A DNA stretch of 64,000 nt, taken from contig NZ_CP011253.3 in NCBI RefSeq assembly GCF_000972785.3, positions 4,092,001 through 4,156,000 of the forward strand, given 5' to 3'. The notes under the pieces were generated by a model. The model did no database searches. It worked only from the letters and a program-made list of their open reading frames with translations, and had not been told where the DNA came from. Shown here piece after piece: positions 8,936-17,879 of this stretch. How positions within the stretch are numbered: the stretch's first letter is position 1; each line of letters begins with the position of its first letter. The position numbers and the translations under genes are program-made. The DNA comes from Pandoraea oxalativorans (lineage in GTDB: Bacteria; Pseudomonadota; Gammaproteobacteria; Burkholderiales; Burkholderiaceae).

Positions 8936-9763
8936 CTAGAGCGTTGCGAGGAAGGTGCGCACCTCGGCGTCGAAGGCGGCCGGGTGTGTCAGATTCATGA
9001 GGTGGCCTGCGCCGGGCAGGCAGACGTAGCGCGCGTCGGGAATCGACTCGGCCATGCGTGCCATCACTTTCGGCGGCGCGTTGGTGTCGTGTTCGCCCGC
9101 GATCAGCAACACCGGCACATTCAGACGCGCCAGTGCCGCGCGCTGCTCGAAGCCGACGAGCGCCTGCAACGCGGCGCGATAGGCCGGTGGCGTGAGCGCG
9201 CCCATGGCGTCGACGGCCAGTGCGTGCGCGCTCGCGCGCGTCACGTCATCAGGCTCGCCGAGCATGCCCGGTATGATCGCTTCGGCCATCTCGCGCAGGG
9301 TCTTGCCCGCGTCGAGCGGCGCTGTGCGCTGACGCACGAATTCGCGCTGGAAGTCGCCGTCCGGTTTGCCGAAGGCCGGTGACGTGCCACACAGCACGAG
9401 GGCGGCGACGTCGCGGGTCGCAGGTGCGCCGCGCGCCATCAACTCCTGCACCACCATGCCGCCCATGCTGTGTCCGACGAGGACGAAGCGTGGCGCGTCC
9501 GATGCCTCCGACGTCGAGCGCAACGTATCGAGCAACGTGCGAAGGCTATCGGCGAGCGCCGCCATCGTCGGCTCGGCAGGCATGGCGCTCTCGCCATAGC
9601 CCGGCATGTCCCACGCCACGACGTGGTAACCCGCAGCGACAAACGTGTCGAACTGCGCAGGCCACACGTGCCGGTTGCCGCCGATGCCGTGCAGCAGCAC
9701 GAGCGTGAGCGGACCGTCGCCAGCCTCCCGGTAGGCAGGCGCGGCCATCGTGGGCGGCGTCAT
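8936..9763 (-). CDS. alpha/beta-fold hydrolase in the NicX-like cluster
   Basis: A 275-residue hydrolase. It has oxyanion-hole HGIGGN near residue 28, nucleophile elbow GHSMGG near 100, acid AGEHDTNAPP and catalytic His in GAGHLMN near the C-terminus. The start at 9763 is chosen because its ATG overlaps the stop of the NicX-like gene (ATGA, 9760-9763); the longer upstream reading is Arg-rich and unlikely. In nicotinate degradation the ring-cleavage product N-formylmaleamate is deformylated by an alpha/beta hydrolase (NicD), so a downstream hydrolase role fits. Enol-lactonase-like or thioesterase activity cannot be excluded. Confidence 0.85.
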   Translation of the reverse strand: MTPPTMAAPAYREAGDGPLTLVLLHGIGGNRHVWPAQFDTFVAAGYHVVAWDMPGYGESAMPAEPTMAALADSLRTLLDTLRSTSEASDAPRFVLVGHSMGGMVVQELMARGAPATRDVAALVLCGTSPAFGKPDGDFQREFVRQRTAPLDAGKTLREMAEAIIPGMLGEPDDVTRASAHALAVDAMGALTPPAYRAALQALVGFEQRAALARLNVPVLLIAGEHDTNAPPKVMARMAESIPDARYVCLPGAGHLMNLTHPAAFDAEVRTFLATL

Positions 9764-10809
9764 GAGGCGAACTCGCCTTGCAGTTGCCCGTCGCGCACGA
9801 CGACGTCGCCGTCGAGGGCGATCGTGCATTTACGCAGCGGCAGGTCGAAATGGCCCAGCGTATGGCGTCCCGCGACCTCGTTGGCCCCCGTCGAATAAAG
9901 GAAATTGCCTGCGAAGGCACGCTGCTCCGTGCCGTTGCAATCGCGCTTGTCGTAGCAGGCGAGTGCCTCCCAGCGGGCGCGCGGGTTCAGGCCGAAGCCG
10001 ACGTGCGACACGGCGTACGCCTCGCGGTCGCCCCACGCGGCGAAGTAATCGCGCATGAGGTCGACGTCCACGCCCTCGCCGTCGATAGCCACGACATAGT
10101 CGTCCTCGACGGTGAGCGCGATGCGATCGCGCAAGTATTGTTTGAAGGTGAGATTGATGTCCCCCGGCGCGAGCACGAGCTGGCCGTTGACGCTATGCGC
10201 AGCAGGGAACGCCAGCGCGAGACCGCCGGGCCAATGCGCGACCTGCCCCGGTTTGGCGCACCAGCCCCAGACGCCCCCCACACGCGCGTCGCGAAGTCCG
10301 ATGCGCAAATCGGTACCGGCAGCGGACGTCACATGCATTTGCGCTGCACCGCGCAAACGCTTGATCGCAGCGCGCACTTTCGGCTCCAGCGCCGGGTCGG
10401 TGGCGCAGCGTTCCAGAATTTCGGGATGTTCGTTGGACACCATCAGCACGCGCGCACCGCCGCCCAGAATCTCGGGCAGTTCGGGCGCATGTAACAGGCC
10501 TTCGACGGTGCAGTCGACGACGAGCGTCGCCGCCTTGAGGGCGGCCACGACAGGGGCGAGTTGCCCCAGCGCGTCGCTTGCCCCGGTCGAGCGCACCGGC
10601 ACCGGCGCACTGACACGCGCACTGGGCACGACCAGCCGGAACGGCCTTGCGCCAAGCGCCTCGGCGGCCAACTGCGCCAATTCCACATTGACAGGCCGGG
10701 ATTGCGTTTCAGCTACAATCGCCACCACATCACCGGGTCGTATGTCGCAGCGCCGCAAGGTCTCGGCAAATACGTCGATCCACTTATGCTCGATTCGCTC
10801 GATCAGCAT
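9760..10809 (-). CDS. NicX-like 2,5-dihydroxypyridine 5,6-dioxygenase homologue
   Basis: A 349-residue protein of the aminopeptidase-T-like fold that includes NicX, the Fe(II) extradiol-type dioxygenase that opens 2,5-dihydroxypyridine. From memory of the NicX sequence, the C-terminal half agrees closely: PGDINLTFKQYLRDRI, the YAVSHVGFGLNPRARW block, GNFLYSTGAN and HFDLPLRKCTIALD. The metal-ligand candidates are His and Asp residues in these blocks. It is the first gene of the operon and divergent from a flavin reductase. The window contains no nicF (maleamate amidase) or nicE (maleate isomerase), and it adds a CoA ligase and an ACAD-like gene, so the true substrate may differ from 2,5-dihydroxypyridine. 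Confidence 0.82.
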   Translation of the reverse strand: MLIERIEHKWIDVFAETLRRCDIRPGDVVAIVAETQSRPVNVELAQLAAEALGARPFRLVVPSARVSAPVPVRSTGASDALGQLAPVVAALKAATLVVDCTVEGLLHAPELPEILGGGARVLMVSNEHPEILERCATDPALEPKVRAAIKRLRGAAQMHVTSAAGTDLRIGLRDARVGGVWGWCAKPGQVAHWPGGLALAFPAAHSVNGQLVLAPGDINLTFKQYLRDRIALTVEDDYVVAIDGEGVDVDLMRDYFAAWGDREAYAVSHVGFGLNPRARWEALACYDKRDCNGTEQRAFAGNFLYSTGANEVAGRHTLGHFDLPLRKCTIALDGDVVVRDGQLQGEFAS

Positions 10810-10897
10810 ATCGTCTCCTGAGCGTCCGACCCTTGCGCCCTTGCCGGGCAGCGTTGGCCATCACGCGTCTTGTCGATCTGTTGTTCGTGCCATAGTA

Positions 10898-10911
10898 TAT
10901 GAATATTCATA
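10898..10911. promoter_or_regulatory. 14-bp perfect palindrome in the divergent promoter (candidate MarR operator)
   Basis: TATGAATATTCATA is perfectly self-complementary. It lies in the 145-base gap between the divergent starts of the NicX-like gene (10809) and the flavin reductase (10955). MarR-family dimers usually bind short AT-rich palindromes, and a MarR gene lies one gene away. The site is placed to control both directions. The assignment is by position and symmetry only. Confidence 0.6.
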
Positions 10912-10954
10912 CAAATCAACCCGATCAAATTAGCCGGACGGGAGTGCAGGGAAA

Positions 10955-11473
10955 GTGAACGCCAATCGCGCTTCGGCGCCTGATTTCGACAGCGCAGCTT
11001 TTCGCAGTGCGCTCGGTCAATTTGCGACCGGTGTCACCGTGATCACCACGCGGGCCGACGACGGCTCGCTCATCGGCATCACCGCCAGTTCGTTCAATTC
11101 GGTGTCGCTCACGCCGCCGCTCATCCTGTGGAGTCTTGCCACGCGTGCGGGCAGCATGCCCGTGTTCCGCGAAAACACGCATTACGCCGTGAACGTGCTC
11201 GCTGCCGATCAGCTCGACCTGTGCAAGCGCTTCGCGACGATGAAGGGCGACCGGTTCGCGGGCGTGCCGTACACGCTGTCGGCGTCGGGCACACCGGTGC
11301 TGGACGGTGCACTTGCCTGGTTCGAATGTCACAACCGCAGCCGTTACGACGAAGGCGATCACGTCATCTTCGTGGGTGAGGTGGAGCGTTGTGGCGTGCA
11401 TACGGAGGTTGCAGAGCGCATGCCGCTGATCTTCCACGCGGGCGGCTTCCACAAACCGCAGTCGCTGGGCTGA
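10955..11473 (+). CDS. NAD(P)H:flavin reductase (HpaC/RutF-like) of a probable two-component monooxygenase
   Basis: A 172-residue FMN-binding split-barrel protein: FRSALGQFATGVTVITTR near residue 15, ASSFNSVSLTPPLILWSL near 50, FRENTHYAVNVLA near 75, and C-terminal FHAGGFHKP. Members supply reduced flavin to a partner monooxygenase. The obvious partner candidate is the ACAD-like protein at 7670-8914, encoded divergently. An ATG at 10955 is taken as the start; the GGGAAAG just before it is a weak ribosome binding site. The MarR gene follows after eight bases, so the two are co-transcribed. Confidence 0.88.
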   Translation: MNANRASAPDFDSAAFRSALGQFATGVTVITTRADDGSLIGITASSFNSVSLTPPLILWSLATRAGSMPVFRENTHYAVNVLAADQLDLCKRFATMKGDRFAGVPYTLSASGTPVLDGALAWFECHNRSRYDEGDHVIFVGEVERCGVHTEVAERMPLIFHAGGFHKPQSLG

Positions 11474-11481
11474 GTCACCTC

Positions 11482-11961
11482 ATGTCCGTCGCGCGGCCGG
11501 TTACCTCGGCGACCCCGGCTTCCTCCGACACGCCGTTCGTCGACGACTATCTGCTGTATCTGCTCGCCCGTGCGAGCGCGCTCGTGTCGGACGAGTTTCA
11601 CCGCGAAGTGGCCGCCGCCGGGCTCGGCGTGCTGGAGTGGCGCGTGCTGGCCACGTTGTCCGACGGGCAGGCGCGCATCATCAATCAGTTGGCGGACATC
11701 GTGCTCGCCAAGCAGCCGACCGTCACCAAGGTCGTCGACCGGCTCGAAGCGTCGGGCGACGTCGTGCGGGGCGAGAGCGCCACTGACCGTCGGCAATCGC
11801 TGGTCTCGCTCACCGAGGCGGGCATCGCCCACGTCACCCCGTTGCTGGCAGGTGCGCGACGTCATGAGGCGAGTGTGCTCGCACGATTCGGTGAGCCGCA
11901 GTCGGCACAACTCAAGGAAGCGCTGCGCGAGCTTATCGATCAGATGACGGATCGACGCTAG
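11482..11961 (+). CDS. MarR-family transcriptional regulator
   Basis: A 159-residue winged-helix regulator. The HTH region is VLEWRVLATLSDGQARIINQLADIVLAKQ followed by TVTKVVDRLEASG, and the wing is GESATDRRQSLVSLTEAG, all typical of MarR proteins. The frame is open upstream into the flavin reductase gene, but the ATG at 11482, eight bases after that gene's stop, gives the normal length. MarR proteins in aromatic degradation clusters (NicR, HpaR, BadR) are usually repressors relieved by the substrate or its CoA thioester. By context it should control the divergent catabolic operon. Confidence 0.88.
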   Translation: MSVARPVTSATPASSDTPFVDDYLLYLLARASALVSDEFHREVAAAGLGVLEWRVLATLSDGQARIINQLADIVLAKQPTVTKVVDRLEASGDVVRGESATDRRQSLVSLTEAGIAHVTPLLAGARRHEASVLARFGEPQSAQLKEALRELIDQMTDRR

Positions 11962-12264
11962 TCGCCCTCCTCGCTTACGCACTCCCCTCGCACTCCCCCC
12001 CTCCCCCCTTCCCCCTCCCCGTACCCCGCCAACGAATTCGGGTGAACTCGCATCGAATTCGATCAAATTCGAAAAACTTAAAAGAATCCACCGCGAAATC
12101 GGCGTAAATGTATGCCTGACTTCAATTCCAGCGGCCTGAGCATTCGAATACGCAAGCACCTGCGGCGAAGAATTTCCTACACTATCCGGGATTTCTTCCT
12201 CCACAAAACGCGCCTCACCAAGCGCTTGCGTATGAACGTTTCGAACGCTTCGGAAGCACCGAAT
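11962..12264 (+). promoter_or_regulatory. Leader and promoter region of the kynurenine operon
   Basis: About 300 bases without a supported gene. It starts with a C/T-rich stretch (about 11980-12020) and then has several AATTCG words (about 12041-12070) in an AT-rich segment that probably holds the promoter. kyn operons are often controlled by an Lrp/AsnC-type activator (KynR), and such repeats could be its sites, but no regulator gene of that family is in the window. Reading extends in frame with kynB from 12112, so a longer KynB cannot be fully excluded. Confidence 0.45.
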
Positions 12265-12927
12265 ATGGCGGCCAACTCCGCAGATGTGGCCACTGCGACC
12301 GAGCGTCGCGTGTGGGACATCAGCGCGCCCTTGTCCGCAGACACGCCCGTATGGCCCGGCGACACGCCGCTGACCGAGCAAGCCGTGTGGCAGATCGGCC
12401 CCGGCTGCCCGGTCAACGTCGGCCGCATCACGCTCTCGCCACACACTGGCGCGCACGCCGATGCCCCGCGTCATTACGACGACGCCGGCGTTTGCATCGG
12501 CGAAGTCGACCTTCAGACGTATCTGGGGCCTTGCCGGGTGATCCATTGCATTGGCGCGTCGCCGGTCGTCACGCCGGAGATGGTCGCGCCGCACCTCGCC
12601 AACGTTCCGCCGCGCGTGCTTTTGCGCACTTACACGCAAGCGCCGGTCTCGCACTGGGACAGCGAGTTTTGCGCCGTTGCGCCGGAGACGATCGATTTGC
12701 TGGCGTCGCATGGCGTGAAGCTCGTGGGCATCGATACGCCCTCGCTCGACCCGCAGCAGAGCAAAACGATGGACGCCCATCACCGCATTCGTGCGCATCG
12801 CATGGCGATCCTCGAAGGGCTGGTGCTCGACGCCATCTCACCGGCCGATTACGAACTCATCGCGCTGCCGCTGAAGTTCATGCGGCTCGATGCGAGTCCG
12901 GTGCGCGCAGTGCTTCGCGCACTCTGA
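12265..12927 (+). CDS. kynB: kynurenine formamidase KynB
   Basis: Hydrolyses N-formyl-L-kynurenine to L-kynurenine and formate, step 2 of tryptophan degradation. The Zn-binding motif of the bacterial cyclase family, [14 protein letters not shown], lies near residues 62-75, after the characteristic start [19 protein letters not shown]. Other family blocks are [19 protein letters not shown] and the C-terminal [17 protein letters not shown]. The ATG at 12265 is chosen because GGAAG lies eight bases upstream and the 220-residue length is close to the usual 210. ATG 12232 (231 residues) is the alternative. First gene of kynB-kynU-kynA. Confidence 0.92.
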   Translation: MAANSADVATATERRVWDISAPLSADTPVWPGDTPLTEQAVWQIGPGCPVNVGRITLSPHTGAHADAPRHYDDAGVCIGEVDLQTYLGPCRVIHCIGASPVVTPEMVAPHLANVPPRVLLRTYTQAPVSHWDSEFCAVAPETIDLLASHGVKLVGIDTPSLDPQQSKTMDAHHRIRAHRMAILEGLVLDAISPADYELIALPLKFMRLDASPVRAVLRAL

Positions 12928-12994
12928 GCATCGCGGCGCCCACGGTTTTCTTTTTTCATTCAACGCTTTTACTCATTACTCCACTACGCAAACC

Positions 12995-14248
12995 ATGACG
13001 TCTTCTCGCAACGATTGTCTGGCCCTCGACGCGGCCGATGCGCTTGCCCCGCTGCGCGCACAGTTCGACCTGCCGCCCAATGTGATCTATCTCGACGGCA
13101 ACTCGTTGGGCGCGCGTCCGATCGCCTCGGCCAAGCGCGCGCAGGAAGTGATTACCGGCGAATGGGGCGTGGGCCTAATCCGCAGTTGGAACGAAGCCGA
13201 CTGGTTCGCGCTGCCGCGCACGCTCGGCGACAACCTTGCTCCGATCATCGGTGCAGGCAAGGGCGAAGTCGTCGTGACGGACACCACGTCGAGCAACCTC
13301 TTCAAAGTGATGGCCGCCGCGCTCGACGCGCAGCGTGAGCGTTCGCCCAAGCGCCGCGTCGTGATTTCCGAGCGCAGCAACTTCCCGACCGATCTGTACA
13401 TCGTGCAAGGGCTGACGCGTCTGCTCGACGACGGTTACTCGCTGCGTCTGATCGACTCGCCGGACGAACTGCAAAGCGCGCTGGGCGACGACGTCGCCGT
13501 GGTGCTGCTCACGCACGTGAACTACCGCACGGGTGCGATGTACGACATGAAGGCGCGCACGGCCGAGATTCATGCGAGCGGCGCGCTGGCGGTGTGGGAT
13601 CTGTGCCACTCGGCCGGGGCTGTGCCGGTCGATCTGAACGGCGCAGACGCCGATTACGCCGTGGGTTGCACGTATAAGTACCTGAACGGCGGCCCGGGCT
13701 CACCGGCGTTCGTGTGGGTCAACAAGAAGCATCAGGACACGTTCTGGCAGCCGCTGTCGGGCTGGTGGGGCCACCGCACGCCGTTCGCGATGACGCCGGA
13801 GTACACGCCGGACGACGGCATCGGCCGTTACCTGTGCGGCACGCAGCCGATCGTCTCGCTGTCGCTGGTGCAGTGTGGTCTGGACATTTTTGCGCAAACG
13901 TCGATGGACGCATTGCGTCGCAAGTCGCTCGCGTTGACCGACCTGTTCATCAAGCTGGTCGAAGCGCGTTGCGCCGATTTCCCGCTGACGCTGGTGACGC
14001 CGCGCGATCACGCGTCGCGTGGTTCGCAGGTGAGCTTCGAGCATCCGGAAGGTTTCGCAGTGATTCAGGCACTGATTGCGCGCGGCGTGATCGGCGACTA
14101 CCGTGAGCCGCGCATCATGCGTTTCGGCATGACGCCGCTGTACACGAGCTTTGCCGACGTGTGGGATTCGGTCGAGATTCTGCGCGACGTGCTGAGCACC
14201 GGTTCGTGGGACAAGCCCGAGTTCCGTCGCCGTGGCGCGGTGACCTGA
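12995..14248 (+). CDS. kynU: kynureninase KynU
   Basis: A PLP enzyme that cleaves L-kynurenine to anthranilate and alanine. The 417-residue product has the family opening [15 protein letters not shown]-contact segments [30 protein letters not shown], and the cofactor Lys in [16 protein letters not shown] near residue 228. The C-terminal substrate-side block [20 protein letters not shown] is also present. ATG 12995 gives the usual length; the frame is open further upstream into the kynB 3' end. It lies 67 bases after kynB and 16 before kynA, consistent with one transcript. Confidence 0.97.
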   Translation: MTSSRNDCLALDAADALAPLRAQFDLPPNVIYLDGNSLGARPIASAKRAQEVITGEWGVGLIRSWNEADWFALPRTLGDNLAPIIGAGKGEVVVTDTTSSNLFKVMAAALDAQRERSPKRRVVISERSNFPTDLYIVQGLTRLLDDGYSLRLIDSPDELQSALGDDVAVVLLTHVNYRTGAMYDMKARTAEIHASGALAVWDLCHSAGAVPVDLNGADADYAVGCTYKYLNGGPGSPAFVWVNKKHQDTFWQPLSGWWGHRTPFAMTPEYTPDDGIGRYLCGTQPIVSLSLVQCGLDIFAQTSMDALRRKSLALTDLFIKLVEARCADFPLTLVTPRDHASRGSQVSFEHPEGFAVIQALIARGVIGDYREPRIMRFGMTPLYTSFADVWDSVEILRDVLSTGSWDKPEFRRRGAVT

Positions 14249-14264
14249 GCGAGGAGTTGTCAGC

Positions 14265-15215
14265 ATGACCAATCCGTCCCCCAAGACTACGACGCCGACG
14301 TCCGACTCGCCCACGCAGGGCGGGTGCCCGTTCGGGCATGGAGGCGAATCGACTGGCGGCGCGTCCGCCACGTCCGCCAGTACGTCTGCCAACGCCACGC
14401 AGTGGCACGACGCACAGCTCGATTTCTCGAAGAGCATGAGCTATGGCGACTACCTGTCGCTCGATCCGATTCTGAATGCCCAGCATCCCCGCTCGACGGA
14501 CCACAACGAGATGCTGTTCATCATTCAGCATCAGACGAGTGAACTGTGGATGAAGCTCGCACTGTACGAGTTGCAGGCGGCGCGAACGGCGGTTCACAAC
14601 GACGAACTGCCGCCAGCGTTCAAGATGCTGGCGCGTGTGTCGCGCATTCTCGAGCAGTTGGTGCAGGCGTGGAGCGTGCTGGCGACGATGACGCCATCGG
14701 AGTATTCGTCGATGCGTCCGTCGCTGGGCAGCTCGTCGGGCTTCCAGTCGTATCAGTACCGCATTCTGGAGTTCATGCTGGGCAACAAGAATGCGGCAAT
14801 GCTGGCGCCGCATTCGCATCGCCCGGACCTGTATCAGCAGGTCGAAGCGGCACTCAACGCACCGTCGTTCTATGACGAAGTGGTGCGCCTGCTGGCGCGC
14901 CGCGATTTTGCGATTGCACCGGAGCGTCTCGAGCGCGACTGGACGAAGCCGACACCGCACGACACGACCGTCGAAGCCGCGTGGCTTGAGGTGTATCGCA
15001 ATCCGTCGCAACACTGGGAGCTATACGAGATGGCCGAAGAACTGGTCGATCTCGAGGACGCTTTCCGCCAGTGGCGCTTCCGTCACGTGACGACGGTCGA
15101 GCGCATCATCGGCTTCAAGCAAGGGACCGGCGGCACGAATGGCGCGCCCTATCTGCGCAAGATGCTCGACGTGGTGTTGTTCCCTGAGCTCTGGCACGTG
15201 CGGACGTTGCTGTGA
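14265..15215 (+). CDS. kynA: tryptophan 2,3-dioxygenase KynA with a Cys-Pro N-terminal extension
   Basis: A haem enzyme that opens the indole ring of L-tryptophan to N-formylkynurenine, first step of the pathway, although encoded last. In 316 residues the family core begins at [16 protein letters not shown]. The haem-ligand region [19 protein letters not shown] lies near residue 80, and [11 protein letters not shown], which contacts substrate and active site, is near the C-terminus. About 45 residues precede the core. They are low-complexity Ser/Thr/Gly and carry CPFGH near residue 21, which resembles a haem-regulatory Cys-Pro motif. GAGGAG lies upstream of the ATG. Confidence 0.97.
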   Translation: MTNPSPKTTTPTSDSPTQGGCPFGHGGESTGGASATSASTSANATQWHDAQLDFSKSMSYGDYLSLDPILNAQHPRSTDHNEMLFIIQHQTSELWMKLALYELQAARTAVHNDELPPAFKMLARVSRILEQLVQAWSVLATMTPSEYSSMRPSLGSSSGFQSYQYRILEFMLGNKNAAMLAPHSHRPDLYQQVEAALNAPSFYDEVVRLLARRDFAIAPERLERDWTKPTPHDTTVEAAWLEVYRNPSQHWELYEMAEELVDLEDAFRQWRFRHVTTVERIIGFKQGTGGTNGAPYLRKMLDVVLFPELWHVRTLL

Positions 15216-15293
15216 GTTTTTTTGCTGTGTGGTGAAAACCGTCGTTTAGAAACGGTTAGCGCGCCTGCCCATACCCGGGGCAGCGGCGCTTGC

Positions 15294-15345
15294 CCGGCCC
15301 CTGACTCCGCTCCAAGACCTTTTAAGTCGCTACGTCAGGGGCCGG
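15294..15345. repeat. Hairpin A with conserved loop (between kynA and the IclR gene)
   Basis: Arms 15294-15305 (CCGGCCCCTGAC) and 15334-15345 pair perfectly over 12 bp around a 28-base loop. Positions 15308-15330 of the loop are the reverse complement of positions 15449-15471 in hairpin B (21 of 23 bases), although the stems of the two hairpins are unrelated. It lies about 80 bases after the kynA stop, so it may also help end the kynA transcript. Confidence 0.8.
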
Positions 15346-15422
15346 ACAATCACCGCCATCGGATGTCCGGAAACTTGGCGCGGTTGTCGATCGTTCGGTG
15401 TCATCGCAACGACGACGGTGAC

Positions 15423-15496
15423 GAATCGGGTTGGGTGTCGCCCGCGGTGCGACTTAAAAGGTAGTGGAGCGCCGCGGGCGACACCCAACCCGATTC
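15423..15496. repeat. Hairpin B with conserved loop (between kynA and the IclR gene)
   Basis: Arms 15423-15447 and 15472-15496 are perfectly complementary over 25 bp. Three further closing pairs (one G-T) make about 28 bp. The loop core, GCGACTTAAAAGGT-AG-TGGAGCG (15449-15471), is the inverted copy of that in hairpin A. It ends 12 bases before the stop of the minus-strand IclR gene. No other gene is visible in 15216-15508. Confidence 0.85.
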
Positions 15497-15508
15497 ACCC
15501 CAGACCGA

Positions 15509-16357
15509 TTAAGCGTTTCCGCTGAGACGAGCGGCCAACTGTTTCAATCGAGGTCCGATCTCCTCCCGAAACACAGCATCCGGAATCGAAGAAGACGGCC
15601 CGCTGCAACTGATCGCGAGCCAGCGGTTTTGCCGGATGTCGCGAAGCGGCACGGCGACGGCGTTGACGCCTTCATGCCACTCGCGAAACGAGTAGCAAAG
15701 CCCCTCCCGCTTGTACGATTCGATCCCTTTGTCGACGCCCGATTGCAACGCGTCCCAGCCGACGTTGCGCAGCGCGGCGGGATTGGCGTCGTAGGCATCG
15801 TGCAGATCCGAGAGCATCGTCTCGCGCTCTGTCGGCGTCATGGCCGCGAGGTAGACGCGCCCCATCGAACTGGTCAGCATCGACAGACGGGAGCCTGCCG
15901 TCAGACCCAGCGTGAGATGCGCGGAATCGCTGCGAATCGTCTCCAGATACATCATATCCACGCCCTCGCGACAGCCCAGCGAGATCGAACATCCCATTTC
16001 TTTGGCAAGCGCGCGCATATGCGGACGCGCCAGCGTCAGCATATCCGTGCCGTTCAGGAAGGCGTAGCCGAGGGCCAGCACGCCCGCGTCCAGCGCATAT
16101 TTGCCGAGGTCAACGTCGTAGCGCAGGTAGCCGAGTTCGGTGAGGGTGTAGGCCAGACGGCTCACCGTCGCTTTCGGCAAGCCCGTGCGCGCGGCGAAAT
16201 CGCGGTTGCCGAGCAGCATGTCGTCCGGTCCGAAAGCGCGCAGCAGTTCGAGGCCTCGCGCCAGCGCCGTGACGAACTTGCGCTCGTCGTGCGACGGCGA
16301 TACGCCATGAGCCGGCGCACCGGTAAGGGCAGACAGGGACGTTTTGATCACAGCCAT
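15509..16357 (-). CDS. IclR-family regulator divergent from gcdH
   Basis: A 282-residue regulator. The winged helix lies near residues 27-85 ([15 protein letters not shown], then [25 protein letters not shown]). The effector domain follows, with [25 protein letters not shown] and [29 protein letters not shown] segments typical of the PcaR/PobR branch. It is divergent from gcdH, with a perfect IclR-type palindrome between them, so it very probably controls glutaryl-CoA dehydrogenase and itself. The ligand may be glutarate, glutaryl-CoA or another aromatic or dicarboxylic acid. Confidence 0.9.
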   Translation of the reverse strand: MAVIKTSLSALTGAPAHGVSPSHDERKFVTALARGLELLRAFGPDDMLLGNRDFAARTGLPKATVSRLAYTLTELGYLRYDVDLGKYALDAGVLALGYAFLNGTDMLTLARPHMRALAKEMGCSISLGCREGVDMMYLETIRSDSAHLTLGLTAGSRLSMLTSSMGRVYLAAMTPTERETMLSDLHDAYDANPAALRNVGWDALQSGVDKGIESYKREGLCYSFREWHEGVNAVAVPLRDIRQNRWLAISCSGPSSSIPDAVFREEIGPRLKQLAARLSGNA

Positions 16358-16504
16358 CGCGCACTCCGCATCGACTTCGCAGTCACATTGAACATACCGG
16401 GCAAGCAGGGTCGGACATGATCAAACAGATTCGGCCAGCGCATGCACTGGCCGTTTGCCCGGGAAAAAATTTTAGTGTTAAACTAACTTCGATTTCAGAA
16501 CATT

Positions 16505-16521
16505 GTTCCGCATTGCGGAAC
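16505..16521. promoter_or_regulatory. IclR-type operator upstream of gcdH
   Basis: GTTCCGCATTGCGGAAC is a palindrome with perfect 8-base arms around one central base. It matches the general form of IclR-family operators (TTCCGC-type half sites facing inward). It lies in the 194-base divergent gap, 30 bases before the gcdH ATG and 147 before the IclR start, a position suited to repressing gcdH and autoregulation. Confidence 0.82.
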
Positions 16522-16551
16522 TTTCGTCAAGTTGATTCGAGGAGATGGGTC

Positions 16552-17745
16552 ATGGCAGGCAATGCACAGTTTCACTGGGAAGATCCGCTGTTGCTCGACG
16601 CGCAGCTCACCACCGACGAGCGCATGATTCGCGACGCGGCCGCCGCATATGCGAACGACAAGCTCGCGCCGCGTGTGCTCGAAGCGTTCCGTCACGAGCG
16701 CACCGACGCATCGATCTTTCGCGAAATGGGCGAGATCGGCCTGCTCGGCCCGACGATCCCCGAACAATACGGCGGCCCCGGTCTGAACTATGTGGCCTAC
16801 GGCCTGATTGCCCGCGAAGTCGAGCGCGTGGATTCGGGCTATCGCTCGATGATGTCCGTGCAGTCGTCGCTGGTCATGGTCCCGATCTATGAATTCGGTA
16901 GCGAAGCGCAAAAGCAGAAGTACCTGCCGAAGCTCGCCAGCGGCGAATGGATCGGCTGCTTCGGTCTGACCGAGCCGAACCACGGTTCGGACCCGGCTGG
17001 CATGACCACGCGGGCCAAGAAGGTCGCCGGCGGTTATGAGCTGAGCGGCAGCAAGATGTGGATCACGAATTCGCCCATCGCCGACGTCTTCGTCGTCTGG
17101 GGCAAGCTCGCCGACGAAAACGGCGAGGAGAAGATCCGCGGCTTCATTCTGGAAAAAGACTGGAAGGGTCTGTCGGCCCCCGCGATTCATGGCAAGGTCG
17201 GCCTGCGTGCGTCCGTCACCGGCGAGATCGTGATGGACCAGGTCTTCGTGCCGGAAGAGAACCTGATGCCCGGCGTCTCCGGTCTGAAGGGACCGTTCAC
17301 GTGCCTGAACTCGGCCCGCTACGGCATCGCCTGGGGTGCACTGGGCGCCGCTGAATCCTGCTGGCACATGGCGCGTCAGTACGTACTCGATCGTCAGCAG
17401 TTCGGTCGCCCGCTCGCCGCCAATCAGTTGATTCAGAAGAAGCTGGCCGACATGCAGACGGAAATCACGCTGGGCCTGCAAGGCTGTCTGCGTCTGGGTC
17501 GCATGAAGGACGAAGGCACGGCGGCGGTCGAAATCACCTCGATCATGAAGCGCAACTCGTGCGGCAAGGCACTCGACGTGGCGCGTCTGGCGCGTGACAT
17601 GCTCGGCGGCAACGGCATCTCGGACGAATTCGGCATCGCCCGCCATCTCGTGAACCTCGAAGTGGTCAACACCTACGAAGGCACGCACGACATCCACGCC
17701 CTGATTCTGGGTCGCGCGCAAACGGGTATTCAGGCGTTCTTCTGA
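16552..17745 (+). CDS. gcdH: glutaryl-CoA dehydrogenase GcdH
   Basis: An FAD enzyme that oxidises and decarboxylates glutaryl-CoA to crotonyl-CoA, in the degradation of lysine, tryptophan and glutarate. The 397-residue product carries the catalytic Glu in [18 protein letters not shown] near residue 373, the GCDH-specific [16 protein letters not shown] block, [14 protein letters not shown] near 140 and the [14 protein letters not shown] flavin-contact region. GGAGATGG precedes ATG 16552, which gives the family length; the frame is open upstream but noncoding-like. It is regulated by the divergent IclR protein. In this neighbourhood it could be linked to the kynurenine genes. Confidence 0.97.
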   Translation: MAGNAQFHWEDPLLLDAQLTTDERMIRDAAAAYANDKLAPRVLEAFRHERTDASIFREMGEIGLLGPTIPEQYGGPGLNYVAYGLIAREVERVDSGYRSMMSVQSSLVMVPIYEFGSEAQKQKYLPKLASGEWIGCFGLTEPNHGSDPAGMTTRAKKVAGGYELSGSKMWITNSPIADVFVVWGKLADENGEEKIRGFILEKDWKGLSAPAIHGKVGLRASVTGEIVMDQVFVPEENLMPGVSGLKGPFTCLNSARYGIAWGALGAAESCWHMARQYVLDRQQFGRPLAANQLIQKKLADMQTEITLGLQGCLRLGRMKDEGTAAVEITSIMKRNSCGKALDVARLARDMLGGNGISDEFGIARHLVNLEVVNTYEGTHDIHALILGRAQTGIQAFF

Positions 17746-17879
17746 TTCCCGAACGCGCAGGGAACAGGAAGCGCGAGAAGTGCGGGGGACTCGCGGTCCC
17801 TCTTCGGGAGCCGATGACGTATCGGTCTCCCGGGTCCGACCGGTTCGCCCCCCGTCTGCGCCCCGCTTTTGTGTCGCTG

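Noticed and set aside
9764..9829. 22-codon N-terminal extension of the alpha/beta hydrolase
   Set aside because: It is a run of Arg residues that overlaps the dioxygenase 3' end; the ATGA overlap supports the start at 9763.
15216..15293. Independent Rho-independent terminator just after kynA
   Set aside because: No separate stem with a T run was found here; hairpin A further on is the best candidate.
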